In this document: piece after piece, positions 1 to 10,316 of the stretch | How positions within the stretch are numbered: position 1 is the first letter of the stretch | Layout: each line of letters opens with the position of its first letter | NCBI GenBank assembly: GCA_020796225.1 | Contig: CM036758.1 | Span: 70,158,366-70,222,365 of the forward strand | Length of the DNA: 64,000 bases | Direction: 5' to 3' | Origin: Arion vulgaris | Taxonomy: Eukaryota > Mollusca > Gastropoda > Stylommatophora > Arionidae | Made by a program: the position numbers and the translations under genes | The notes under the pieces: generated by a model | Database searches by the model: none | Told to the model about the DNA's origin: nothing | What the model saw: only the letters and a program-made list of their open reading frames with translations

Positions 1-470
1 CATGTCACTAATCTCATTCACGATTCACCCATGTCATGTGGGTATGACTTATGGCATATTGAAGCCACTCATATCATGTCGGAGCCACTCATGTCATATG
101 AAAGCCACTTATGTCATATGGAAACTCTTAATGTCACTGGGAAGCAACGCATGTCCTATGGAACCTTTGCATGTCATATTTTGGCCATTCTGGTCATATA
201 GAAGCCATTCATGTCATATGGAAGCCACTCATGTCATATTGAAGTCACTCATGTCATATAGGAACTACTCGTGTCATATTGGGGTTACTCATGTCATTTA
301 GAAGCCACTCATGTATTGTGGAAATCACTCATATCATATGGAAGCCATGTATATCATATGGAAGATACTTATGTCAAATGGAATCCACTAATGTCATATG
401 AAAGCCCCTTATATCAAATAGAAGCCACTCATGTCATATAGAAGCCACTTTTGTCAAATGGAAGCCTCTA
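1..470. repeat. 20-bp minisatellite (degenerate)
   Basis: About 23 diverged units related to agccactcatgtcatatgga run from the window edge, so the array probably continues upstream. Unit length is 20 bp with occasional 1-bp changes. An open frame of about 100 codons crosses it, but only because stops are rare in the unit. I see no coding signal. Confidence 0.9.
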
Positions 471-575
471 AGAACAACACCGCTACAATATCATTGAAGA
501 AGGTGTCACTTGTATTATGTAGAAGTGCAAGAACAACAACGAAAGATCATTGAAGGAGGACGAGTCACTTGAGTG
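470..575. repeat. Imperfect direct duplication, about 53 bp x 2
   Basis: Two neighbouring segments share aagaacaac, tcattgaag and gtcactt in the same order. The 115 bp that follow, up to the next SINE, show nothing I recognise. Confidence 0.5.
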
Positions 576-689
576 CACTAGGTAATTGATATAACCAACA
601 TTTGAAGTCATGTGTGTTTTCTAGGGTAAAGTCCAGTCTATTGACCAGGTAGTTATGCAGGGTACAGTGACCTAAGATGAAACAGAACT

Positions 690-933
690 AAATGGGTTAA
701 AGACATAGAATTGATTTCATCGCACCGGGTATCTATATATGACTCGGTCCCTCTCTGCAGAAATATAATGCCATCTGTCGAGAGTATTGCACAAATGAAA
801 AACTATGCAGCTCGAACGACAATCCTAGAGAACTCCAAAATAGTATTCACTCGTGAATATAACTACGCAGTTCGGATTCGACCCCACGACATATAGAACG
901 CAAGGTAAACGGTTTAACCACTTAGCGACGCCA
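690..933 (-). mobile_element. SINE-E copy, diverged, near full length
   Basis: Read on the minus strand, it starts with a tRNA-like head. The box A region resembles gctaagtggttaaac and the box B region is ggtcgaatccg. The body then matches the family-E landmarks gtgcaatactct, tggcatt...ttctgcagagagggaccgag and cccggtgcgatgaa. The best full copy for comparison is near 56.5 kb. Divergence is high, so this is an old insertion. No TSD is visible. Confidence 0.75.
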
Positions 934-1944
934 CATAATTATTATAGAAAGATAAATTACTGGATAGTTTAGACATGCCACAGAGAAAGAGAAAGTGAGA
1001 GAGAGGGAGACAAAGAGAGAGAGCGAAGGAATACATTGTTAAAAATAAAACCAGGATAACAGCCCTGGACAGAGTTAGGTCAGTAGTGTTATGGACATAA
1101 ACTCCAGACGACAAACAATATCATATTTTAAATAGAGTGCAATCTGCAAGATTGCTTAATAAATTACTACACACAAAATCTCACTTGAAATCGAATAAAT
1201 CAAATTCAACTATAATTATCCATAGTTACTGTTTGACAGATAATACACATGATGTTAATGCACTTTAGCTTTGCAATACAATATTTTATTTACACGACAG
1301 AATAAGACATTTGCCTGGGGATAACTTCGTGTACTTGCATCAACAGGAATCCTCTATTTTAAATATCTCTGCCACAAACCGCACCTCCATCATCATTGTT
1401 TTTTTGGTTTTTTTCATTTGAAAACAAATCTGAAGTGACGTGCAGTTTTTGTGCATATTAATGGAGATATGCTTTGGCTATTTGTGAGTGCAAATAATTC
1501 AATAAATATAACATACAGAGTTCATCATGAAAGTATAGACATGAACAATATTCATGTGTTAAATGTACATATCTAGGGATATGTAAATTCATCAGACCTG
1601 TTCATATGTTATTCCCACACAGTAGGGTAGCTATAATAGATATCAAATATTTGATATCTCTTGAGATACCAATAAATTAGTGACTGATATTTATCCATCT
1701 TTTGATGTTTCTCAACTAGCGGTGTCTTCCTCTTTCCCTCTTTACCTAATCTATTTCTTATAATTGTTTACAACCGAGAATTATATTTCTATGTGTCCAT
1801 ATATTTGATCTATCCCTTGTCGCCAGTAACTTGTTCTTTACTCAATTGATGTAGTTTCCATTCAATATATTCTATTATTCATGATAACGTTTGTAGCATC
1901 AGACCAGGTCTAGTCTTAGAAAGTTGGATTGATAGTTTGAATGA
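934..1944. other. No gene seen; AT-rich DNA with a perfect palindrome
   Basis: A purine-rich stretch lies near 976-1030. A perfect 22-bp palindrome built around tcaaatatttga lies at 1638-1659. No open frame here has recognisable content. Confidence 0.6.
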
Positions 1945-2205
1945 TTCTTCTTCTTCTTCTTTTGTCGTCACACTGCTACCGGGTCGTTGCGGTTTTCTGT
2001 TTTTGTCTTGCGCTGTTCTGGTGGTTTGGGTGATTATTTTTGCTCTTTGACAGGATTCACCTATGTCATCTAACCATCTTTTTCGTGGTCTTCCTCTCAC
2101 CTTCTTTCCTAATGTTCTGTTGTAGAAGACTGTATATTCTGGAGTTTGGATGCATTCTTATTAAGTGACCAAATCACTTCATTCTTTGTTTCTCAATGTA
2201 ATTCA
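1945..2205 (-). mobile_element. L3 non-LTR retrotransposon, 3' end of ORF2
   Basis: The minus strand encodes the end of a LINE ORF2. It has EKQRMK, then FGHLIRMHPNS, then, after a frame change, RGRPRKRWLDDIGESCQ, and then a short run into the GAA tail. The pattern GHxxRM followed by GRPRxRW is typical of the C-terminus of RTE-like reverse transcriptases. The element ends in a (GAA)n tract at 1945-1962. The copy is heavily 5'-truncated and frame-broken. A second 3' end with the same tvtgacgacaaaag-type junction lies near 34.7 kb. Confidence 0.75.
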
Positions 2206-2222
2206 AGCAAGTGTAACAGTTT

Positions 2223-3590
2223 CACTGTTATGCTAACTAGGTTATGGACGGGGGTCAACAGAGAAAGAACACCCTTATTGTACTTGGCGTCCTTGACCAA
2301 GTTAGTAGTAAATAAATGTGTTTACCAGTCCCAACTTGCTGTCAGTAGAGTGTTAAATTCATGAAATAGGTTCTAGCCGAGGTAGCGAGGACTCCGTAAA
2401 ATCGAGGATCTTGAACCAGAGAAGGGACAGTTGGGAGCTTTTGGTTGAAACAGAAAGATAGTTACTTTACAGAAGTTGAGGAAGATGGACCTATGTTTCT
2501 TAGAGAGCGTAAGAAAGACAGTTACTCTAGAGAAGTTGTGGAGGACGGACAGATTATTTTTTAGTGAGCGTAAGAGAGAGAATAGTTAGAATAGAGCAGC
2601 GGAACGGGAAGCCAAAATCTCTTGAGCGGAGAAGACTAGTTTTGAACACTTGAGCGTGTAAGTTAAACTTTTCGTAAATAGAGAGAAGCTGAACTAGTGT
2701 TATTTAGATTATAAGTTGTGATGAATGTGAGAACCCACAACTGAGATTCTTGAAGTGTTATTTAGATTATAAGTTGTGATGAATGTGAGAACCCACAACT
2801 GAGGATTCTTTGAAGTGTTATTTGATTTATAAGTTGTGATAGTTGTGAGAACCCACAACTGCGGACTCTTTGAAGTGTTATTTGATTTATAAGTTGTGAT
2901 GGATGTGAGAACCCACAACAGAGGATCTCTTGAACTTTTTGTTAGTAGAGAGAAGCTGAACTAGTGTTATTTGATTTATAAGTTGTGATAGTTGTGAGAA
3001 CCCACAACTGAGGACTCGTTGAAGTGTTATTTAACTTATAAGTTGTGATGCATGTGAGAACCCACAATTGAGGATTCTTTGAAGTGTTATTTGATTTATA
3101 AGTTGTGATGGATGTGAGAACCCACAACAGAGGATCTCTTGAACTTTTCGTTAATAGAGAGAAGCTGAACTAGTGTTATTTGATTTATAAGTTGTGATAG
3201 ATGTGAGAACCCACAACTGAACATTTCTTGAACTTTGCATAATTAGTGAGAGCTGAACTAATGTTATTTGATTTATGTGGATAGTTGAGAACCCACAACT
3301 GAGGAATTCTTTGAAGTGTTATTTGATTTATAAGTTGTGATGGATGTGAGAACCCACAACAGAGGATCTCTTGAACTTTTCGTTAATAGAGAGAAGCTGA
3401 ACTAGTGTTATTTGATTTATAAGTTGTGATAGATGTGAGAACCCCCAACTGAACATTTCTTGAACTTTTCGTTAATAGAGAGTATGTATGTACGTTTACC
3501 AGTTTAGATATACAGTATATATAGATACCAATAAACTTGTATAAGTTGTTTAAAACCATCTTGTGTGAATTTAATGTAGTCGATTGTCAG
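2223..3590 (+). mobile_element. Candidate LTR-like block carrying an internal minisatellite
   Basis: The block begins tgttatgctaac, holds a short unique region and then a long array. It ends with a possible polyadenylation signal (taccaataaacttg near 3527) and the sequence gattgtca. This order (U3-like region, AATAAA, CA end) resembles a long solo LTR. I find no matching 5-bp TSD and no second LTR, so the call is tentative. An ordinary minisatellite with unrelated flanks is the alternative. Confidence 0.25.
2660..3484. repeat. 60-bp minisatellite with higher-order structure
   Basis: The basic unit contains ataagttgtgatggatgtga followed by gaacccacaac. About 11 units are present. A second segment, agagagaagctgaactagtg, is interposed at intervals, giving a longer composite repeat. 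Short minus-strand frames rich in SNNTS and WVLT simply translate the unit. Confidence 0.9.
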
Positions 3591-3639
3591 GTGTCGGATT
3601 TAGTGGTAGATGCTATTTTTTTCTCTTTATATTTCTGGG

Positions 3640-3800
3640 ACCTTGTACCAGTTAACCTGTTATACAAGGTTCTGTGCCAACTTTCTTTCTTATGCTGATG
3701 TTGGTCACTGCGTCTTTTCTGGTGTTGTTAGTAACTTTTTGCAGGCAGCGCATTTCACATGTAGTTATTTATGTGACTGCACTTTGCTTATTGTCCATGT
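3640..3800 (-). mobile_element. L1-related LINE ORF2 fragment
   Basis: The minus strand reads ITTCEMRCLQKVTNNTRKDA and then ISIRKKVGT. This parallels the family-L1 ORF2 segment near 46.9 kb, which reads ITTCEMRCLRKAVNVTRRDK and then ENIRSIVGT. It corresponds to the region after the reverse transcriptase core. The copy is short and has decayed. Confidence 0.6.
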
Positions 3801-4074
3801 TTGGCTCTGGTAACACAAAGTAGATATGAAAATGATGTTGATCATCTGTTGTTTAGGTGTCAGTGAAATTTTTGGGTGCCTTAACAATGGGGCTAGCTGG
3901 TAGGTTACAGCAATGAATGATGGAGTTATATTATTATCATCATTGCACTTCGGGGAACAGATATGAATATCTTAGTAACAGTGTACGAGCTCCATAGCAC
4001 CGGTTAGGAGCATCGATGTAACTTTTTAAAGATTAAAACAGAATATATATAATAAACATTTGGTGATGTCTGAA

Positions 4075-4262
4075 ACGGCGAGGTACAGTGTCTGCCCAAA
4101 AATTACTCGGTTCGCATTCGTGTAGATCAATCAAACTATTTGTCAATTGATAGCTGGTCTCAATGTAGAGGAGATCGTGTTTCTAGTTCTATCGGAGACA
4201 GATTATAAAACAGGGGTCACTTGTTATGGTTAAGAAAATAAGAGAGCTCTTGTTAATTTAAA
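4075..4262 (+). mobile_element. SINE-F copy, diverged
   Basis: It shares tctcaatgtag, gttctatcggagaca and gggtc with the copy at 47.9 kb. A box-B-like cggttcgcattcg lies near 4109. The 3' part is more decayed than in the other copy. Confidence 0.5.
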
Positions 4263-4270
4263 AAGATAAG

Positions 4271-4718
4271 TAAAAGTAAAGTAACCCTTTTTCATACCTC
4301 GAGGTTTATTGAGTAATACGGTGTTAGGTCTGTATTTTTGTCAGTGGCGGCTCGTGATAATTTTTGTTGGTGGGGCCAGACATTTTTTCCCGGAAAAATC
4401 ATGGTTTTTAGATTGCTGTATTTTAATTTTTAAAATAATAAATACACATTATACATTATTTTTGGTGGAGCCGGCCCCACTGGCCCATATAGACGAGCCG
4501 CCACTGATTTTTGTCATAGACTATCGGCACACGATTGGTTATATGGTCAACATCATACCGGCTGACTTACTTCTCAGTGCTTTTCCTGATACAAAATTGA
4601 GGCTTGGTCAACCTGAAACCCGGTTCGGTTGGAAACTTTGTTAACGCCCACTGCGAAATTGAATCCGACCACACGACTAAGATGCGAGTGCACTAACACC
4701 TACGTTAGTGTGGTTCTC
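4271..4718 (-). mobile_element. SINE-D copy split by MITE1
   Basis: On the minus strand it has the D head (diverged), the centre cggctc...ggtcgacc (diverged) and the 3' end ggtatgaaa...gggtt. The copy is interrupted by MITE1, whose 8-bp TSD lies within the SINE, so the MITE came second. SINE-D is about 280 bp long. Its tRNA-like promoter is box A tagcgtagttgttagtgaa and box B ggttcaactccc in better copies. Transcription by RNA polymerase III is inferred. Confidence 0.85.
4342..4506 (+). mobile_element. MITE1 (hAT-type, non-autonomous), copy 1
   Basis: The ends are cagtggcggctcgtgat and its inverted match acgagccgccactg. The 165-bp element is AT-rich inside and has no coding capacity. It is flanked by the perfect 8-bp duplication atttttgt. 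An 8-bp TSD together with CA...TG ends fits the hAT superfamily. It sits inside a SINE-D. Confidence 0.9.
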
Positions 4719-4960
4719 GCACAGGCAGTGAAGCAGCTGTCTCTGCAAAATGCATTTTGAGTTACAGTATTCCCACTGCAGCTCACGTATGTTCAAGAGA
4801 CATTATAGTTGCAAAATAAATGACTAGCATCTATATTGAATCCAGCGACAGATGCCTATAGAGAAATGTAGTATTTAATATAAAGACAATATTGGAAAGT
4901 CATTGTAGGACATATGATCTGTATTGCATCCAGCTAACCTGAGATAACCTGAGATAACCT
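4719..4960. other. Unclassified spacer with short direct repeats
   Basis: A segment containing cagcgacagatgcctatag at about 4842-4905 resembles one just after the L4 tail at 5734-5799. The repeats taacctgagat (three times) directly precede L4. No gene is seen. Confidence 0.4.
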
Positions 4961-5733
4961 GAGATACGCTGATGATACTGTCTTAATAGCAAGAAATAAA
5001 ATGGAGCTACAGAAATTAGTTGATACGGTTGTGACAGAAAGTAACAACAAAGGGCTTAGTTTGAATATTAGAAGACAGAAGTTATGATAATATCAAAAAA
5101 GCAGATTTTGCCACAATGCACCATCACAGTAAATGGGACTGATCTAAGACAAGTGCAGCAATTTAAATACCTCGGAGTCCTGGTAACATCAGATGGCACA
5201 TGCCGATCAGAAATAAAGAGCAGAATAGGACAAGCGAAAACATCATTCCTGAAAATGAGAAGCATTATCTGCAACAAGTCCTTGTCAATACCGATCAGAA
5301 TGCTAGTTATTCAGTGCAACATAGAACCAATATTGACATACGGACAATGAACACACAGATCGAAAAATCTCTGAGGTCCACAGAAATGTGGTTTTACAGA
5401 AGAATGATGAGAATCCATGGACTGCTAAAATAACTAATGTTGAGGTATTGAATGAGATCAAGACACAGAGAAAGCTTATCATCAATATAAGAAAGAGACA
5501 GTCATCATTTTTCGGACATGTGATGAGGAGGGAGGTTTAGAACACATCGTGACAACCGGTAAAATCGAGGGTAGACGAGACAGGGGAAGACAGAGAGAGA
5601 AGATTTTGGATAGCCTAACTTCATGGCACGGTAGAGCGTCAACATCTGAGTTGATAGCAAACACCAACGACAGAGATTTGTCGAGATCCACGATGGCCTA
5701 CGCAGCCGGCACGGCCCTGATGATGATGATGAT
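4961..5733 (+). mobile_element. L4 RTE-like LINE, C-terminal half of ORF2
   Basis: It begins within the reverse transcriptase catalytic motif RYADDTVLIA (about 4963). It continues through VQQFKYLGVLVTSDG, EKSLRSTEMWFYRRMMRIHG, RKRQSSFFGHVMRREGLEH and GKIEGRRDRGRQREKILD. The order YADD, YLG, GH-MRR, GRxxRGRQ is the RTE/BovB-like layout as I know it. Several frameshifts break the protein into three frames. The element ends in a (GAT)n tail at 5719-5733. Its 5' part, with the endonuclease, is missing, as expected from incomplete reverse transcription. It is inactive. Confidence 0.85.
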
Positions 5734-5799
5734 TGCATGCAGCGACAGAGGCCTACAGAGGAATATAGTATTCGATTTAAAGACAGTGTTAGAATATTC

Positions 5800-5968
5800 T
5801 GAAGAAATATGATTTTAGAGATTATCCCCGAACATGTTAACAATAAGTTCTAAAACTTTGAGGTTTCTTCAACTGAACAACATCTACAACTCAAGACACA
5901 AGAAAAACAAGAAAAAGTACGCATTAACAAAAAAATGATAACATTTTATAGACATGTTTATGCTTTGG
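5800..5968. other. No recognisable feature
   Basis: AT-rich spacer between L4 and SINE-D. I see no open frame or repeat of note. Confidence 0.4.
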
Positions 5969-5980
5969 TATAAACAATTT

Positions 5981-6246
5981 GAGAGCCGTAGTAGCGTAGT
6001 TGTTAGTAAACTCGCTTCTCAAGGCTGGTGGTCTGGTTTCAACTCCCGCAGTGCGCGTGGAATTTTCCCGACCGCGACGGCTCTCAGGTCGACCCAGCCT
6101 CAAGTGGGTACCAGACATGCTCAGGGAAATTAAAGGCGGCCGACGTGATGCTGACCACATCACCCATCGTGTGCGGACGGTCAATGAAAAACACAGGCCT
6201 AACACTGTATTGCCCTATATACCACAAGGTATGAAAGGGTTCCTTT
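5981..6246 (+). mobile_element. SINE-D copy, full length, with TSD
   Basis: The perfect 12-bp duplication tataaacaattt flanks it (5969-5980 and 6247-6258). The head gagagccgtagtagcgtag carries box A and gtttcaactcccgc carries box B. The 3' end is ccacaaggtatgaaagggtt. The duplication shows insertion by target-primed reverse transcription. Two overlapping frames of 70-80 codons through it are translation artefacts. Confidence 0.95.
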
Positions 6247-6258
6247 TATAAACAATTT

Positions 6259-6727
6259 ACAACCCTTTCTCACAGCTTCGTTGTTTCTCTTGTCGTATTT
6301 CATGTATTTCTATATGTATCATTTACATGGTTTAATTTTGTTGCTGGTAAACATTATTCTAATGTTTCAGAAATTGTCCACATATTACACTCATTTGTTA
6401 TGAATAGTTGTCTTGTTATGACGTCTCGTGTGGACGTAACATGATTTTTAATTCAATTTATTTTCAAATTTCTCATGTTTCTTTTGTTCAGACTTGTTCT
6501 ATTGTATCTGCAACTAGCTCTTGCTGTTTTCTTCCCATGAGTCATTTCTGCATATTGTATTTTTCCTATCAGGTTGTTGTGACACACTTCTACCATTACT
6601 GTATTCATCACGTGCCGTATTACGTTACACAGTGTCTGCAAGTAATTTTTCCTTACCGCTCTATCCTGAAAACTCGTTCAATGATTTCTAAAGCTAAACA
6701 AGTGAAAAACAAAGTAATATGGTTGTA
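6259..6727. other. No gene seen
   Basis: AT-rich DNA. A frame of about 109 codons on the plus strand has no motif I recognise and a composition like its surroundings. Confidence 0.4.
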
Positions 6728-6790
6728 CAAAGCATAGAAACAAGATACATCGACGTTTTGAGCAAAATATCTTTATCAAGCAAATGATTC
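6728..6790 (-). mobile_element. Possible Penelope-like 3' relic
   Basis: The minus strand reads cttgataaagatattttgct followed by caaaacgtcgatg. This resembles the degenerate hammerhead-like ends (ctgatga...gaaacgtc) described for Penelope-like elements. Both conserved cores carry substitutions, so self-cleavage is unlikely. Confidence 0.3.
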
Positions 6791-6819
6791 AAAATAAATG
6801 AAGATAATTTGACTTCGCT

Positions 6820-7356
6820 TCCGGTCGGGTCACAACAGAATGAGACACCACATGTGCACTAAATCGAAGATAGGCACCAACAACCTGTGGCCCCATGGCT
6901 TGGCGAGTATACTTCTTCTTCTTCTTTGCGTTAATTCATTACGACCAATTTTAATCACTCTTTGTGATTTGTTTGACTTGCCAAGAACGTGTATACGTTG
7001 CACATTGGTTTGGTAGACCCTAAACACATAGATTTCTACACGTTTAGGACACGTGCATCCGATTTCAGCTAAACCTCCTTAGTCGCCTCTTACGACATGC
7101 GTGGTAGGTAACAGTGGTTATATTCCTTATACCCCAAATTTGTGATCCCGGTAACCACTCGGGCGGGCGAGTATGCCAACAGAGCATATTCTACAGATCT
7201 GCTCCCAATATGCAGACTTGAGAAGAAAGAGGTGGTCCACTTACACCAGCGTCCAAGACAAACTGTATTGCATGAGTGATACTCTGAGGCAGACGGCTGC
7301 CTTTATTTGAGAATCCTAAATCCCAATCTAGTGAGAACGCAGAAGAAGAAGAAGAA
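6820..7356 (+). mobile_element. L6 LINE 3' end, interrupted by a SINE-B
   Basis: Joining the parts on either side of the nested SINE gives a C-terminal LINE segment. It has MRHHMCTKSKIG, PTEHILQICSQYADLRRKRW, DKLYCMSDTLRQTAAFI and then a stop. The pattern EHxLQxC...LRxxxW...KL...LRxTAxF is a common C-terminus of invertebrate non-LTR elements. The element ends gagaacgcag followed by (AAG)n at 7340-7356. This end resembles the ends of SINE-B and SINE-C. Confidence 0.7.
6911..7165 (-). mobile_element. SINE-B copy nested in L6, with TSD
   Basis: The 9-bp duplication ggcgagtat flanks it (6902-6910 and 7166-7174). The minus strand starts cgagtggttaccggg and passes gtcgtaagaggcgactaagg and the conserved gcaacgtatacacgttcttg. 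It ends in a GAA tract. The TSD sequence belongs to the L6 reading frame, so L6 is the older element. Confidence 0.95.
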
Positions 7357-7785
7357 ATATCCGTTGCTTGATAAAGGCCTTTTGGTCGCATCTTGTTTTT
7401 CTTCTTTGTAAAATTACAATACTTGGTCTTTACGTGTTTCGTCTTTGCAACTTAGTTTTACTGCACTCTTCCCTTTTCATCAATCTCTTCTATAAAAATG
7501 TGTTCGATATCTCTTCCTCTTCAGTCAAATCCGTTTTAATGTTTACTTTAATGTTTACTTTAATGTTTACTTTAATGTTTAAATGTTTTCTAACCTCCAG
7601 CGGCTTACGTGGATATACTGTCCATGGCATGGCGGTGTTTACGGTAATGAGAGAGCGGATAGGCTTGCATCAACAGCATCGATTGTTGGGAGTTGAAGAT
7701 GGATAAGGGGGATATTCTTCGGTCACTTCGCGTCTGTTGGATGAGGACACTAAAATCGATGTAAAAGGTATGAACCATCTACCTT
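7357..7785. other. No gene seen; a short 12-bp tandem repeat
   Basis: Four units of tttaatgtttac lie at about 7534-7580. A frame of 112 codons crosses this region without recognisable content. Confidence 0.5.
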
Positions 7786-7880
7786 TCATTGAACGTCTGC
7801 TTTGTAATTCTTTGATAATTTCTTTCTCAGAATATTTCCAATATATCTCAACATTCTCTTTCTTATAACAGTTACTACTA
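7786..7880 (-). mobile_element. L7 LINE fragment
   Basis: The minus strand encodes VIRKRMLRYIGNILRKK. This matches the position of the GH segment in the longer L7 copy near 50.5 kb. The GRPK block and tail are absent. Confidence 0.55.
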
Positions 7881-7904
7881 GTTGTTGATCAGACATCTCT
7901 CTGT

Positions 7905-8150
7905 TAGTCTCTACGGCGAATTGGGTAACATATTTGCCTTGCTTTCTGTAAGGTGTGGATTCGATTCCGGATCGCGTGGTTCGGGTCACATATTCATTTT
8001 TTTACGACGATCTGTAAGATTGTTGATGAAACTACAGATTTTGTGCTTTGTGCACAACTTTCGGCAGTTGGCGTGCCATTTCTTCCAAGAAAGAGACGAG
8101 ACCAAATGGCGAATCCCAGTGCAACGAAGTTAATCCTGCGTCTTCATACT
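7905..8150 (+). mobile_element. SINE-E copy
   Basis: The head resembles ggcgaattgggtaacatatt and box B is ggattcgattccgg. The body shows gctttgtgcacaactt, ggcgtgccatttctt and cccagtgcaacgaagttaat, all family-E landmarks. It is moderately diverged and no TSD is evident. Confidence 0.8.
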
Positions 8151-8166
8151 ATTTTTTATGTGTGAT

Positions 8167-8290
8167 TTCAGTTATCAGAGGACCATGATCATCACTTCGA
8201 ATAAGTCGATACGTGTTCCATTCTACGCCTCAACAAATCCAGCAACGTCCAGCGGAACAACACGCCAGTTCGATGTTGATTAATCAATCT
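8167..8290. repeat. Dispersed repeat R8, copy 1
   Basis: About 125 bp containing cgcctcaacaaatccagcaa and caacacgcca...cgatgttgattaat. It recurs near 40.4-40.5 kb. No tRNA-like head or inverted ends are visible and the class is unknown. Confidence 0.6.
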
Positions 8291-8304
8291 CCTTGCATAT
8301 TTAG

Positions 8305-8418
8305 TATGTCGTTATGTAGGCGCATAACTGTCACAACGTACAATTGCTCTTAGGCTCAGATCACATACAAATCACACAGTGCTTGACAAGTGGTCGATAT
8401 GGAATGTTCAAAGAAGAT
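8305..8418 (+). mobile_element. SINE-C 3' fragment
   Basis: It contains taggcgcataactgtcacaa, ctcttaggctcagatcacat and gtggtcgatatggaatgttc, the last 110 bp of family C, and ends in a short AAGAAG run. It is 5'-truncated. Confidence 0.85.
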
Positions 8419-8448
8419 AAAGAACTTCCGTGAGTTTTATCGTTTTAT

Positions 8449-8652
8449 CGTTCATAGTTCATAAGTTCATAGTTCATAAGTTCATAGTTCATAAGTTCAT
8501 AGTTCATAAGTTCATAGTTCATAAGTTCATAGTTCATAAGTTCATAGTTCATAAGTTCATAGTTCATAGTTCATAAGTTCATAGTTCATAAGTTCATAGT
8601 TCATAAGTTCATAGTTCATAAGTTCATAGTTCATAAGTTCATAGTTCATAAG
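8449..8652. repeat. 15-bp minisatellite
   Basis: About 13 units of ataagttcatagttc. The same motif, with only three units, precedes the same unique sequence (R9) at the far end of the window. The array is therefore probably part of a mobile repeat. Confidence 0.9.
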
Positions 8653-8775
8653 TACGGTTCCAACTTCACTGCAACGGGTCACCCCATAATTGCTCCGTTC
8701 CTGTGCCAATGAAAATCATACGAAATGCCAAGAACTGTGAAATGTTTCCTGTGTGAACTAATTCCAGAATGAAAC
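8653..8775 (+). repeat. Dispersed repeat R9, copy 1
   Basis: It starts gtacggttccaacttcactg, then gcaacgggtcaccccataat. It matches 63884-64000 at about 90% by eye. Both copies follow the 15-bp array directly. The class is unknown. Confidence 0.75.
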
Positions 8776-9202
8776 AGCCGCGTACCGCCACAAAAAAGCA
8801 ACCTGCACCACATAAAATGCATATGGCCGTCGTTAATGTAGCAACACAAAACTGTTCATCACTTGAATTGCAATTTTGTCGAAGGGAACATCAATCACGA
8901 CAAAATCCAGCTTTCTGCACCGCAATATAACTGCATACGACAGATTGAGCTTGTTCGTCATAACAGCTGTCCGCCATTTTCTGAATACACACAACAAACG
9001 CACGGTTGACACAGCAAAAGCATTCCATGTAACATTCATAGCTCACAGCGTTGCTCAAGCACTAACTCAGTAGCTCGGCAAACGAAACCGGAAAATACTC
9101 GACCAAACATGGCGGAAATGCGCTAGCAAAGTCGTGTTCAGAATCAAATAGTTCTGACTCGGAATGACTCTCCCGCATTCCGCCATTGCTGACCAGATTT
9201 TT
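8776..9202. other. Unclassified region with three YY1-like motifs
   Basis: GC content is a little higher than in the surroundings. CCGCCAT or ATGGCGG occurs near 8982, 9110 and 9180. Such motifs can bind YY1-type factors, and some retroelement promoters carry them. There is no supporting open frame, so any promoter role is a guess. Confidence 0.25.
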
Positions 9203-9312
9203 TACGTGCTCAACTTAAACGGATCTGTTTCATCGTTCTTCTCCAATAGGACTAGGAACTCGATCTCACCTATACTGAGATCAGGAATCTCTGAAAAAAT
9301 ATCCTGATGGCT
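9203..9312 (+). repeat. Dispersed repeat R10, copy 1
   Basis: It shares acgtgctcaactt, gactaggaactcgatctc and the order of flanking blocks with 32832-32937. The class is unknown. Confidence 0.5.
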
Positions 9313-9349
9313 CCACGAGATAGTGAACCAAGTACATTTGGAACGAGAA

Positions 9350-10254
9350 ACGAGCATCTAATCTCTACGCCACACAGGGATACCTTTACGAGCATCTAAC
9401 CTCTACGCCACACAGGGATACCTTTACGAGCATCTAACCTCTACGCCACACAGGGATACCTTTACGAGCATCTAACCTCTACGCCACACAGGGATACCTT
9501 TACGAGCATCTAACCTCTACGCCACACAGGGATACCTTTACGAGCATCTAACCTCTACGCCACACAGGGATACCTTTACGAGCATCTAGCCTCTACGCCA
9601 CACAGGGATACCTTTACGAGCATCTAACCTCTACGCCACACAGGGATACCTTTACGAGCATCTAACCTCTACGCCACACAGGGATACCTTTACGAGCATC
9701 TAACCTCTACGCCACACAGGGATACCTTTACGAGCATCTAACCTCTACGCCACACAGGGATACCTTTACGAGCATCTAACCTCTACGCCACACAGGATAC
9801 TTTACGAGCACCTAACCTCTACGACACACAGGGATACCTTTACGAGCATCTAACCTCTACGACACACAGGGATACCTTTACGAGCATCTAACCTCTACGC
9901 CACACAGGATACCTTACGAGCATCTAACCTCTACGCCACACAGGGATACCTTTACGAGCATCTAACCTCTACGCCACACAGGGATACCTTTACGAGCATC
10001 TAACCTCTACGCCACACAGGGATACCTTTACGAGCATCTAACCTCTACGCCACACAGGGATACCTTTACGAGCATCTAACCTCTACGCCACACAGGGATA
10101 CCTTTACGAGCACTAACCTCTACGCCACACAGGGATATCTTTACGAGCATCTAACCTCTACGACACACAGGGATACCTTTACGAGCATCTAACCTCTACG
10201 CCACACAGGGATACCTTTACGAGCATCTAACCTCTACGCCACACAGGGATACCT
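9350..10254. repeat. 38-bp satellite, about 24 units
   Basis: The units contain cgagcatctaacctctacgc followed by cacacagggatacctttac. Most units are identical, with a few single-base changes and 1-2 bp deletions near 9795, 9905 and 10110. The high uniformity indicates recent expansion or homogenisation. There are no spacers, so it is not a CRISPR array. Confidence 0.97.
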
Positions 10255-10316
10255 TTTTTCTGATTTACCATCAGTTAGTTATTTCTCAAACAACCATACT
10301 TATAAATATATTTGGT

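Noticed and set aside
5549..5812. Host gene from the 87-codon frame rich in Arg and ending in Met repeats
   Set aside because: It is the C-terminus of the L4 ORF2 running into its GAT tail.
9350..10254. Regular 38-bp repeats that could be read as a CRISPR array
   Set aside because: Units are directly adjacent with no spacers, and the surroundings are eukaryotic retroelements.
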